From Adineta ricciae (taxonomy: Eukaryota; Rotifera; Eurotatoria; Adinetida; Adinetidae), in assembly GCA_905250025.1 (NCBI GenBank), contig CAJNOJ010000178.1, positions 156,564-220,563 on the forward strand: a DNA stretch of 64,000 bases. Reading direction: 5' to 3'. The notes beneath the pieces are model-generated. The model did no database searches. It saw only the letters and a list, made by a program, of their open reading frames with translations, and was not told the DNA's origin. Positions 35,921 to 48,441 of the stretch are shown here, one piece after another. The position numbers were made by a program, and so were the translations under genes. Numbering within the stretch: the stretch's first letter is position 1; each line of letters starts with the position of its first letter.

Positions 35921-38900
35921 ATGGATTGTTCCTATAAAAGTTATGATTATCATCCGAAGAGATTATTGGAAATCGAAAAGACAATGGTTGACGATGGTTA
36001 TGTCCGAATTCAATTTTCCGATGAATATCTGCCACATGATGATGATTTTCCAAGAAATATGGAGAAATTCTTCATAAATATCATTGAAAAACTTAGTGGA
36101 AAATGTTTAACTCACAATGCAGAACAAAATTCATTTGTTTGGCATGTTCAACCAATGGAAACGGATTCCATTGATGAAAAGAGACATCTTGCTCGATCTC
36201 AAACTGACGATGAATTCTCATTTCATACAGATTGTTCATATGAAATGAATCCACCGGAATACATGGCACTATTTGTTCTCGAACAGGATCAACTTGGAGG
36301 AGGAAAATTAGAAATTATTCAATTGTCCGATATACTCAAATCTTTGTCAATGAAAACTCAAGAGAAATTATTGAATGAAAACTTTCAGATAAATATTCCG
36401 TTAGAATTTCGTAAATCAATCGATATTGATCATATCAGTGCACCGATTTTATTGGCTGAAGACAAAATTCGATATCGATATGATATTTTATCTGAGAAGA
36501 ATGGTGAAGAATTAAATGAATTGAATTTAATTATTCAACAAATGAAACGATTTCAACCAGAATTGACGAAATTTACAATGATTATTTTGAATAATCAAAA
36601 GTTTCTTCATGGAAGAACGAAAATTCTCGATCATCGACGTCATTTACTTCGCATACGATTCAATCGAACATGTCCATATGATGTTCATTCCGTTTATGAC
36701 AAAGACAAACTATTGCCTGAATATTTATCATTCTCAAACGATTTTTATGATTATTTACAATCTCAACATGAAATTTTATATAAAATTTTGCTCTCAGTTG
36801 TTAAACATTATGATCAACCGACAAATTTAGGTGAAAAAATTCGACAAACATTTCAATTTGACTTGAAAGTCGATCAAATCATCAAACAATTGAATAACTA
36901 TCGACCAAATTATCAAATTGGTTCTTATCGACCTGATTTGATGTTTAGTCAAGGAAATTTATTTGAAATCAATAGCAAATATTCCTTTCAACCAAAAATA
37001 TGCGAAATTAATGCAAGATTTCCATTCAATGGATATTTTCTCTCAGCTGCTCTATGTTCAACTGATCGACAAAATCGATATTCGCAGAAATCTTCGAAAA
37101 TGATTGAAACTATAATCGAATCAGCAAAATTTGATTTGACAAAGCGAATGTTTATTGTGAAATTACAAGAACATGGTTATGATATTCATCTATTTCAACA
37201 ATATTGGACGAATAAATCATCTCAACCATGTTTAGTTGTCGATCCGAATGATTTAAAAATTAAAAATGAGAAATTAATTGATCAAAAATCAAATATTTTC
37301 ATAGAACAATGTATTCTTGAATTACATCAAAATGAAATATTAAATTTATCGGATGAAATTCTCCAATATTTCATTGAGAACAAACAAATCAATTATATCA
37401 ATGATTTGCGAACAATTTTTCTTTTACATGACAAACGTTTATTTTCACTTTTATCAAATCAATCATTTCTTTATGTTTTATTGAACACACAAGTTGAAAA
37501 GTTCGTACAATTCATTCCAAAAACATTCATCATTAACAAATTACCCAATTATCTCAAAGATTCGATTGTTAACAACAAACAACATTGGTGTATTAAACCA
37601 AATTCAGCTGGAAAAGGAGAAAATATCACTATAGGTAAGTAACCATTGTTAAGTTTATCATAAAATAAAGTTTTTTAAATAGGTACTGATGTATCAATTG
37701 ATGAATGGTCGAGACAATTATTGAATTCTAATCATAATCAATGGATTATTCAAGAATATATCGATTATGTTCCATATAAATCAATGAATCTATGTGGAAT
37801 GTTATTTTGTTTTAATGAACATTGTTTTAATATGGGAATTATTCGAATGGCTCAGAAGAAAATTGTAAATATCTCTCGTGGAGGTCATTATATTCGTCCA
37901 TATGTTCATCAACAATCAATTCATTCGATGGAAAACGGAAATATTTTAACAAAAGAAATTTTACATGAACAATTAAACAAAATGAAACTCTTTGATAATC
38001 AATGGAATCGATCAGTTTATATTTCATCATCTGGTGGAAGTGGAGGAAAACAATTATATTTTTCAAGTGATATTCAACAAAATCTTCTTCAACGACAAAT
38101 TCTTGTCAAGATGATGCTTGATGAAGAGATCATTTCTGATCGAGATATTTGTTTAAATATTTTTCAAACAGGTCATGTTTATCGATCGTTGGAAATTTTC
38201 AATGATTTTTGTACAATGGCTAATTGTACATCGATTCCAATGGGTGGAAATACAAGTGATGAAGATATTTTAAAGATAATTGAATATTTTAAACCAAATA
38301 TAATTATGGGTACACCACATCGTCTAATGCAATTGGCATTTTATTTTGAAAAACAAGAAAAGAAAGAAATTTATTTTGAAAAAATTTATTTTGCTTGTGA
38401 AGCAATCGATAAAGTAAAACAAGATTATTTCAAACGAATATTTCATTGTTCGACACTTCTTGGTTTCTATGGTTCAGCTGAAACAGGTGTTTATGCATGT
38501 CAATCACCAAAATATTCTTCAACAAAGATTTATCTTTATCCAAAAGAATTAGTTCAAATTGAAATTTTCAATTCGAAAATTATTGTCACAAATCTTATTC
38601 GTAAACGTAATCAATTGTTTCGCTTTGATTCCGGTGATCTTGGACGAATTCTTCCAACAGATATTAATAGTAAATATGGTTTAATTGAAGTGTTTCGTAG
38701 TCAAAGATTGATTATGATTGGTGAAGATGCACTTTCTAAATCAGATATTGAAGAAACAATGAAACAAATTGATTTGATTGAATGGCAATTAATTATTGAT
38801 TATGTTTCATCGTCGAAAACCGATCAAATCCTTCTTTTATTTCGATATGTTAAATCTGAAACAACTTCGAATGAAAATTCCGAAATGATTTTAAAGAATT

Positions 38901-39040
38901 ATTTGCAAAATTTTTTTGATAAAAAATTAACAAGTCTTTCGGAAAATTTGATTCTACAATTTGAATTAATTCAATTCAATCAATTAATACGAAATAAAAC
39001 ATCAAATAAATTATTGAAAATTATTGATAAACGTTTCTAA
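35921..39040 (+). CDS. Three-domain fusion: 2OG-Fe(II) oxygenase, ATP-grasp ligase, PaaK/LuxE-like adenylase
   Basis: 1,023 residues from exons 35921-37634 and 37683-39040 (48-base intron inside the ATP-grasp loop). Domain 1 (about 1-250) resembles VioC/AsnO-type TauD-family hydroxylases: FHTDCSY supplies Fe ligands His102 and Asp104, NNQKFLHGR supplies His230, and HLLRIRF supplies the 2-oxoglutarate Arg (about 244). Domain 2 (about 310-680) looks ATP-grasp: KICEINARFPFNGY, the phosphate loop WCIKPNSAGKGENITIG (556-572), and WIIQEYIDYVPY (592 onward). Domain 3 (about 680-1023) is an adenylate-forming enzyme of phenylacetate-CoA ligase/LuxE type: VYISSSGGSGGK (683-694), FYGSAETG (833-840), FRFDSGDLGR (884-893). 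No carrier-protein domain is seen. It could hydroxylate an amino acid and join activated acids or amines. Product unknown; the domain calls are from motifs. Confidence 0.82.
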
Positions 39041-39546
39041 ATGATTTCTTTAATAAAGTATTCACTTTTGTTTTGTTTTATTGTGAATAGAATTCGAATA
39101 TGAAGTTTTATTCTTAACAATTTTCATTGTCAGATAAACGTAGTAGTGTCAAAATCGAAAGTTGAATTCGGTTTTTCAATTATCCTAATGGTAGCGTCAA
39201 GGATGAGTTCACCTTGAGTGAAAATTCTTGCACTATCGCTAAATTATCCAGATATACAAGAAATCAGATGTTCTTCTCAACTATAAAACTGCATCATGAT
39301 TTTATCAAAAGAATCATGGAATTGTTTCATTTATCGTTTAAAAACATGTAAACTATATAATCTTGCTTATTGGAAAAGTATATTTTGTGAAGAACTGATC
39401 TATTTCAAAATGTATTTGATGAATTTCACTAAAAATTCTTCAAACGAGAAAAGGTCATATTATAGATGATCATCTTGAGTATATTTAACACTCGTACCTG
39501 CTAAACGATTGAAATATTCTTATATGAATAGCATTTTATTTATTAA
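39041..39546. other. Convergent 3' spacer
   Basis: Between the fusion stop and the PLC stop. Nothing recognisable besides the poly(A) signals. Confidence 0.5.
39052..39057 (+). terminator. Poly(A) signal of the fusion gene
   Basis: AATAAA only 11 bases after the stop codon, implying a very short 3' UTR. The convergent PLC gene has TTTATT at 39535-39540, also close to its stop. Confidence 0.5.
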
Positions 39547-42500
39547 TTAAGATCTATTGTCTATAGTAACATGTACAAATAGAGTTGAATAAGTTTTGTC
39601 GTGATCTTTTGCCCGTAAATGAATATGACGATAACCTGAAAAAAAAACACAGAAGATCGAAAAATTAATTTTAAATATTACGAAAAATGAACTACCAGGT
39701 TGAATAGTGAGTACCGGAAGGCAAAAATAAGCAAGATGATCATCGTGACTATAGATATCATAATCACAAACATCAAAACGAAGTAAACACATTTGAGGAA
39801 ATTGAATATCAAATTGAAATGTTTCATTCCAATTTGGATTAAAACCATTATTTTCAATAAAGTTTGTTTTTTGTGTTTGTTGATCACATGGAATTCCATG
39901 AGTTGAAATAATAACATAAGGATCAGGAATATCATCCGAATCTTCACTTGTTCGATCAAAAAATTGTCCACTGATGATCGTAATTGTTAAACGTACAGGA
40001 CAATCGAATATATCTTTAGAATTCAATGATTTAATTGAATAATTCAATGGATTAAATTTTGATTTTTCAATCTGAAGAAGATAATTTGGTTTAAGTACAT
40101 AACCACATGAACCATTATCGAGAAATTTCCCATAACAAAGTTGCATACTACGATCATCACTTTGATAATTGAGTGCAACCATTTGTAAACCGAAATTCCA
40201 TACAGTGATTGGATTTGGATTACTTGAATCTTGTCGTAAACCATTCGGATACATTCGAAGTAAATATGTATGAGTTTGTTTGATTAAACCCATTGGATCC
40301 GATTGACAAATTTGTTCACATTGATTTTCAGAAAGAGATGATGATTGACAACAATTATCTTTAAGAAATTTCACAACATTGAAAAACTCGATCAAATCTA
40401 TTTGACTTACAATGATCTTTGCTATAATTATATTCACGATATGGAACATTTTCAAGATAAATAAACAAATCTGAAGGATCAATAGTATCAGTATTTTCAA
40501 GTGATTCACATGTTGATTGTTTTGTACTCTAGTATATATAGTGAATTTTATAATAATAAACAAAGAATACAATGACTTACACGAATAAGAACTTTATATT
40601 TGAGATCTTCAGGTGATGGTAATAACCATGAATGTTTTATATAAGGAGATTGGGTTAACAATTGATCTAAATATCAAAGACAATTTTCGAAAAGTATCAA
40701 TAAATAAAACTAGTTGTACTTCCGAGAATTTCACGCAAAATTCGTGCCATTTCTTTCTGTTGTTTTATCGAACAATGATTTTCAATCGAAAGAATAACTG
40801 GATATCTATTTTAATTAAACAAACGAATAACAAAACAAATTCTACAGAATTCGAAACCTACGGCGATGTTTTAAACAAATTCGGTTGAATTAATCGAATA
40901 ATCGATTCAAATGAACACGATCGTACAAATGTATGTCCATGTGTTACAATTGGTTGACCATCATCTCCATCATAACAATCGATTTCCAAAACTCGACAAC
41001 CGGCACGTAATGCTCGATTATATGCTTCGGGATTGCTGTCACCATAAATTTGATTGTTAAATAAATAACTAAACGAAAAACAAAAGAAATCTTTTCACTT
41101 TTGAACGAAAGAAATCTACGTGTTATGTGACGCATTGATGTAATAATCACTTAATGGTCTAGAAGTAATCATATTCATCAAGTTCAATAGAAGTAAATAT
41201 GATTTATTCTGAAAATATTACCGAGTCATATCTTGATACGGATGACAGGAACACCAAGGTTTCATAATGGAAAATTCGTCGGATAACAATAAATTACGAA
41301 ATCCTATAATGAAAATTGTTTGACTTTTGAACAATAAATTTTCATTGAAAACTCCAACCGTCAAGACTAAGAAGTTTTTGTTCTTTTAATTCGACTTCCA
41401 ATTCGTATTCTTCGATTAATTTCAATGCTTGTTCGCGTGTTGCTATTGATTCAATCGTAAAATTATCTTTCGATGAATAGACCATTATCTTTTGCTACAA
41501 AGAAATACAAAATGTATAATCTATTCGTAGAGACATCAATTGACTTTTTGAACGGTTTGAAGAAAATGCAGAAGTTCATTAACATTCATAAAGATCGTAT
41601 CGATGGATTGTTCATCACCATTTTCTACAAATCTATACAATTCATTAGAAATCAAATGAAATTGATCCGTTCGATTTACTTTTGCATAAGTTCGAAAAGA
41701 TCGTCTCGTTGAGTTAAATTTTGAAAAAAATCAAAAAATTCATCCGGAGTTAAATGGCCATCAGCATTTTTATTTGCAGCCTAAGAAATATAAAATTCGT
41801 TCGTATTAAATTCGATTTTACTTCTACATTAAAAAGATTTTCGAAAACATCTTCAGCTAATTGAACATTTAATGAATTGACTAATAATTGTTGACATTCA
41901 GTTCTATCCATCGTACTCGATTTATCTTTATCAGCAAATCGCAGTTGACTAAGAATCCAACTATTCATCAATTGAAAATCATTTACTGATTAAATCAATG
42001 TGTGTTTTGTTTACTTAGTATCGCGAATAGTATGGTGTTGCTGTTGGTTTTGTGCACATCGAACAATTAAATATTGTAGTCCTGATATCCAAACATTTCG
42101 TGTTTCAGCATCATTTGCCATTAGATGAAGTTCATCACGATAGTTATTATAGAATATCGAAAAAGCAAGATTTTCCTAAATAAAACAATTTGTTTGTTTT
42201 TTTGTCACAGAAATACTAATAAAGAAAGAGAGTGTAGGAAATAGCAGTGTGTAAATCATAATGGAGTAGTCTTGGACAATGAATTCTTCATAAGATGGAA
42301 TATTTTAAGTCTGTGATGTTAGTGTGACATCAATAGAAAACTATTAATAACTTACTTTATGCGAATCAACGATTTGTTGTTTAACAAGTCCATCGAATAT
42401 TAATGTATGAAAGCCAATTCGAACTTCATCAATATCTTTGATATAATCTATAGTTTTCGGATATAAGCAAAATAGTCATCCTTTTTTTCGTGTTTTAATT

Positions 42501-42686
42501 GTACTTACAACGATGTGCTTGAGAAAAAAACTTCTCGGATTGATGATACGAAAGAAATTCTTCGTTTTCCTCAAGATAAAAATGTCGTAAATATTGTTCA
42601 CCATTTCGTTTTTGTTTCGTTAAGAATGATCCAGTTTTCAATTCGGTTATTATTCGATTAATATGTTCAGTTTGATTTGAATTCAT
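39547..42686 (-). CDS. Phosphoinositide phospholipase C, delta-like, many short introns
   Basis: Hydrolyses PIP2 to IP3 and diacylglycerol at the membrane, Ca2+-dependent. In order on minus: PH-like start ([17 protein letters not shown]), EF-hands ([39 protein letters not shown]), and the X domain with [39 protein letters not shown] and [10 protein letters not shown]. These supply the two catalytic His and the Asn, Glu, Asp and Glu Ca2+ ligands. Then [14 protein letters not shown], a linker, the Y domain ([44 protein letters not shown]) and a C2 domain ([34 protein letters not shown]). All catalytic residues seen are intact. The start is uncertain: I prefer the Met at 42686, which follows an AG (ATAGAACAG). 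The C2 end is split by a short intron before [10 protein letters not shown]. Confidence 0.9.
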
Positions 42687-43871
42687 CTGTTCTATTGTGA
42701 TGGTTACCTGGTTAAATAATGTTGAGTGAATAAGAAAAGAAACGAGAATAAAACACCCATAGACATATGGCAACGGCACGGAATGTTAGTGATTGACATG
42801 TTTTTACAATTCTTTTAACATTCATGTTTATTTAAGTGAAAAAAGTCTCGTTAAACAAAGGAAACTTTCCGTTCTTTCAATGACAAAGCAACAGAATTTT
42901 CTTACGACTAATATTACGAATAGAAGATATTGTATAATATCAATTATGATGATTCTATTCATTACATTGACGAATTTTTCTTATCGCGTGCACATTTTCG
43001 TGTCCAATAAAGACTAATTGCTGTGATGTGAAGTTAGATTATGCCGATAAAACACATGATTTACTCAAAGGTATTAAATAAGTTGCAAGTTGTCTTCGAT
43101 AACTGAAATAAATCAGAGAGGAAAACCATATTGATAAATATTTCTGTTCGAGATCAATTTGACCCTTCCGATTGATCAGAGGTCATTGAAATATTTACCT
43201 GATACAGACGATAGTATAGTTTTTTTTCTCGATATCGAAGATATTTTCTAAAGATAAATATTGCTTAATGAATAACTTTCGTTTTTTTCCTCCTCTCATA
43301 CGATCAGTGATATAACAATCATAAATAAAAGTATGTCCTTGTCTCTGCAAAGACAACCGATCATTATCTTTTTGATTAGACAAATAAAATTCTTTGAAAT
43401 CGAGTCATTTCGTTTGGGATAAGATTAATATTGCTTCGTATGTTGAAAGACGATTTTATTTAACTTATCGAACTTATTGTTTATAATTAGAATGAGAGAT
43501 GAAAATATCTATTCAGCGTGGGTGTTTTTTCTCTATTTGATCGAATTGATTTATTTTGATGCTTTGTTAATTGATATTCATTAGAAATCAATAATTATCG
43601 TTTGAAAGATGTGATTCTTTTCATTTCGATGTTTCACCTTCGAATGATAATTGCATGCCAAACGCACGTGTGTACCTTTTGTATACTCGATAATAGATGA
43701 CAAATTTTTATTGCTCGATATTGATCTAACATACATCTTCGTTAGGTGACTTTTCAAGGAATCCAATTAATCGAGACAATTTGTTCCTTTTCTTCGCTTT
43801 TATAGATAGGGATGTGCATCACATATTGTTCTTGTTCTTCATTTGAACTTGATAGAAATGTATGAAAACCT
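42687..43871. other. Intergenic, no gene seen
   Basis: AT-rich spacer upstream of PLC. Short open frames (42793-43017, 43195-43383) show no domain or signal peptide. Confidence 0.45.
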
Positions 43872-44128
43872 TCAGTTATTACTAGGAGAAGAAGTTTCTT
43901 TTCTTTTCGTTTTTGTTTCAATCATCCACTCACGTGTTTGATCACCCAAAGACGAAGAATCGCTAATTGTAGAGGCGGATGACGCAAATAGAAGTAAAGA
44001 AGGTAATTTCGATGGCTGCGTAAAAGGTAATATGCCTGCTTTGATCGATTCTCTACCCAAAAAACATGCATATACTTACGGTGTGTATATACGGTAATCA
44101 ATGTGACTAGAGCAATTACTGCGCACAT
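43872..44128 (-). CDS. Possible short secreted or membrane peptide, 2 exons
   Basis: From ATG 44128, a hydrophobic start (MCAVIALVTLITVYTH) runs to a GTAAGT donor and rejoins in frame downstream, giving about 70 residues. The downstream part is Ser/Thr- and Lys-rich (ASSASTISDSSSLGD, ETKTKRKETSS) and ends at a stop at 43872. The acceptor could be either of two adjacent AGs, both in frame. No family recognised. The good donor and hydrophobic start are the only support. Confidence 0.35.
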
Positions 44129-44409
44129 CAACGAAATGACACTTTTCTAGAAAACTTATCTCAGGCTTCACTGATTCTTTCTGTTCTTTAGTTCACACAT
44201 GATTTGTCATCTTTCTTTCTCTTTTTCTTTTCTTTTTTTTTATTTATTTGATGACCTTCTTTTATCACTGCAGACAGATAACCATGAGTTTCGTTGAATA
44301 ACACATTTCGTCCCTTTTCTTTTCCATTTTCATCACAATTGTCCTTTACATTCTCTTTCAGATCAATATGGGATAATATTTAACTAAATCAATTGGATTT
44401 TCTGATAAT

Positions 44410-45994
44410 ATGTTTTTAAATTCAACGGGTGTACCTGCACCTACACCATTCGCTCCGACTCCTGTTCAATTTTCCGATATCAATGCCACCGCTCAACAAC
44501 AACAGCAGCAACAGCAACAGCAACTTCATTACAATTTATTAAACTTTAATGCTGCTGCCGCTGCTGGATTAATCTCACCAACGTCAACAATCAGTACAAA
44601 TAACAATTTAACTTCCAATCCAAATCAACAATCTGCACAATCACCATCTCAAATCAATGAATCTTTATCAACATCCCAACAGCAACAACAGCAACAGCAG
44701 CAGCAGCAGCAGCAGCAACAACAACAACAACAACAACAACAGCAACAGCAACAATCACCATCTCAACCGAATACCTTTACATATTCAACATTGAAACATC
44801 CGCAAGTTCAACAGATTCTTCTTGAAAATCTTTACAATACCGTTGTTCTACGTGAAAAAAATCCCAATCAGTCGTATGATCCACGCAAGAATCGTAAACG
44901 TCTTTCCGATCCTGTTTTTATGAGTCCACCACCCTCGATGGCGCCATTACTGATCAATACTCAACAAGGCAATTCACATTCACTTTTACAGCAACAACAA
45001 CTTGTTCCAATTAATCCAACGCTTCCCAATGAATCAAGTAATTTAACATTAACACGTCGACGATCGTTACGTTTTATTAAACCACCATTTATTCTTCAAA
45101 CAATTCATCAACAATCTTCGCAGCCAGTTCAACGCGAATCGCAAAAGATCTTAGTCGTTCGTCATGCTGAACGTGTCGATTCGACATTCGGCGCCGGATG
45201 GCTCGATCAAGTTTTCGATAAAGCAACAGGCGGCTATCGACGAATTAACTTAAATTTACCGAAAAAAATGGTCACTAGAAGAGATTTGAAAGACTTTTTA
45301 TTTGATCCACCGTTAACTGAATTAGGTTTACACGAATGTAAGATGGTTGGTGAAGAACTTGCTGCACAAGGAATCGAAATTCATCATGTTTATGCTTCAC
45401 CTGCGCTACGTTGCGTTCAAACAGCTGATAAAATTCTTGAAGGTCTTAAATTGCGTGACGAAATACCTATTCGTATTGAACCATGTCTATTTGAATTTCT
45501 GAAATGGTATCCTGTTGTACCGGTGAAATGGCCATTTCTTGATCATGATGAATTAACAAGAAATGGATTTAATGTTGATAAATCATATAAAGCATTTTAT
45601 CCAATGGAAAGTTTAAGAAAAGATGAAGATGAGTTGATGTATTACACGCGAAGTCATTTTATTATGACATCGATTCTGAAAAATCACGATATGGATGCTG
45701 GAAATTTACTCATTGTTGGACATGTAAGACAAAAATGAACCTTTTCTAAAAATTCTGTTTATTTATCTTTTTTTATTATTTTCTCAGGCACCGACTATTG
45801 AAGTTTGTACACGACAATTGACGGGTGGTCAACCACGTGTTAATGATTTGAAATTCCTTGTTTTACGTGTTCCTTTTCTCTCGATGCATTGCATTGCAAA
45901 ACAGATCGATGGATCATGGCGACCAACAAAACCTCCGATATCTCCGATAAAACATGCAGCTGTTGAACCATTTGATTGGCGATTTTTTCGTTAA
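44410..45994 (+). CDS. Poly-Q histidine phosphatase-superfamily protein (UBASH3/STS-like domain)
   Basis: 506 residues from exons 44410-45723 and 45788-45994. The first ~235 residues are low-complexity and Gln-rich, with a run of 26 Gln and others of 5-10. The C-terminal part is a two-histidine phosphatase domain: ILVVRHAERVD (catalytic RHAE), SPALRCVQTADKIL with the second Arg, the FEFLKWY segment typical of the UBASH3/STS subgroup, and LLIVGHAPTIE with the second catalytic His, rebuilt across the 64-base intron. All catalytic residues are present. The UBA and SH3 domains of vertebrate UBASH3 are missing. Substrate unknown (phosphotyrosine or small metabolites). Confidence 0.88.
44677..44754 (+). 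repeat. CAA/CAG tract encoding 26 consecutive Gln
   Basis: Pure Gln coding run of mixed CAG and CAA codons inside the phosphatase N-terminal region; a shorter run lies at about 44494-44523. Codon mixing argues for protein-level selection over recent slippage alone. Confidence 0.85.
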
Positions 45995-47665
45995 GCGAAA
46001 ATCTTCATAAACATTTGTTTTTCTTTTCTCTTTTCAATCTATTTTGAACAAAGAAACAAAAATTCGTTTTCGATTGTAATTTAACGTATAAAGAAAAATA
46101 TCAATGATCAATATTTTCATCTTTTTTTTTTTAAACTTAACTGTTCTAAAATGCGCGGCTACGTAATGAGAACATTATTCCGCATATTAAACACCTTTTC
46201 TCTGACGTACGTTTCAACAAATAGGTAAAATGCGTTCAGTCACGATGAGCATTACATACATAGAGCATAACGTGATTGTTCCTCTTATTTTTCTCACGAT
46301 TTCATTTCCATTCGCGTTCAAAGCTGAGTGAGTTGTTTGGAATGAGAACAACGAGAAAATTATTTGATCATTGATTTTATTTCACCAATGTTGACTAAAA
46401 ATATTATTGTGTGTTTTTTTTTCTAAACAATGATAGTCCAAGTTCAATTTTGTCCAAAATGATTCATCGGACTGGCGATGTCTTTAATTTTCAAGTATTT
46501 CTATTGCAGAGATTTGTAAATAGAATTTTAATGATCAGCTATTAAGAAAAACACCTTCCATATTAGAGCGAAATCTGACTGTAGTTTACTTTTACATTTT
46601 CTCTTGATGAATCAGTGAATTTCTTATTGAAAAAAAAACCGACTTCTTCTGCAAAACACTTACACGAGAAAAATCTTTCAAATCTTAATTCTAATTATCT
46701 CGCCAGGTTCATTTCTTCTACCTTAAGTATCAACTCCTATCTACTCAATTGTAGAAGATAATTAATTTTTACTCTATCATCAATCTTGAAGAAATAATTT
46801 TAGTGCTCTTAAATTCATCAAGTTCGGATGTATGACAGAACGCAAATTTTTCATCCTGTATTAATGTCAAATACACCTTTTCTTTTTATAAAGAACGTTT
46901 TTTAGCAGAGAGTTAGTGATTTAACACGAGTTCATTGAAATGAAGAGAATAAACGCATCGATCATAAAAGTTATAAATACTTCAAATATATGTAGGATTA
47001 ACGTTCGTCTCCAATGAATCGATAAAAATTTCGCTTATAAAAACATTTTTTTTGTCTAAATCAACAGTATTGTTTGTGTTAAAGTTGTTTGCATACGTTT
47101 TGTCACATGTATTTTTTTGCAAGTTACCTGTAATTGGTTCTAAAACACAAGCATCTCTTCTTACCAAATGGTTAAACTAGATTTGACAAGTAGATTATTA
47201 TTTGTCTAACGACATCGTATTTCGTTCTTTGACAAATGTCAATGTATTCTTACAAAGAGTGTTAACATCTGTTCAGAAAATATTTATATTCACTTTTTTG
47301 TGCTCGATTTCTTTTTGATAATGTTTGTAGCGAATAAATTGAGAAAATATTTTCTCAGAAGAAACTAAATCATCGAGTAAAAACAGGAAATTAACGATAA
47401 AAACCATTGTGAAAAATCGATTATTTACTCATTGACAATCAACTTGCAATCAAGTATGTTAATCCATTTTTTTTTCTTATGTATAAAGAATTCTTCTCGG
47501 ACAAATATATCATACAGTAAACGAAGCAACTAATTAAACCTGATCAATCTACAGTTACGCTTTGTATGATCTGTCATTGTCCTGTTTTAAACAAACCGAC
47601 AGAAAGGTAAATAACCGAAGTAGTTAACAGTGATTATTGTAGATGAAAGAATATGTTTAAGTGCA
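45995..47665. other. Intergenic, 1.7 kb, no gene seen
   Basis: AT-rich. The short minus frame at 46982-47167 has no supporting features. Confidence 0.5.
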
Positions 47666-48409
47666 ATGACATCTACGAAAGAGTATTTAAGTGGCTCGGT
47701 ACAAACCTCGCAAACATCATTTATGAGTAGCGCACTTGCAGGTAAGGTTACATTGAGTGGGAAAAGCAACGAAGCATAGGTTGTTTTTTTCTCGTTAGTA
47801 TTTCAAAAAACAACACAGGAAACTCAGGATTTACCAACAATGAGTTTGAACAAAGCAACGAAAGTTTATGTTCGATTGATGTTTTTACGAATCGGTGAAA
47901 TTGATACATTGAATGAGAAATATCAAGCTCAAGCGTCGATTGAATCACGTTGGCCGATTGAATTAGATAAACTTCTTTCAAATCTCTCCACCGATGAACA
48001 AAAACGTTTGATTGATGGCAAATCAGTTTCGTTAGTCAAATACGCGGAAACTCATTGGCATCCACAGTTGTACATCGAAAACGCTCTAGGGGATTTGAAA
48101 GAGCAAATTCGATACAGTGCAAAGAAATCAAAAATTGATTCGCAAGTTTACATTTGTGAACATCGTGATATCAAAGGTCTTTTTTGGGAGAAACTCGAAT
48201 TACATCATTTTCCATCGGATGTTCAAGATTTGTCTATATCAATTGCATCGTTACTCTATGATGATAAGGTTCTGTTAACTACTGATCCTTATCATTCAAG
48301 TGGGGTTAATCGAGAAGCATTTGTTGATCAGCAAGAATGGTCGTTATATGAATATGTTGATACGAAACAAAGGTATATTAAAGAATTTCTTTTTCGAGGT
48401 GGAAATGGC

Positions 48410-48441
<32 letters not shown>

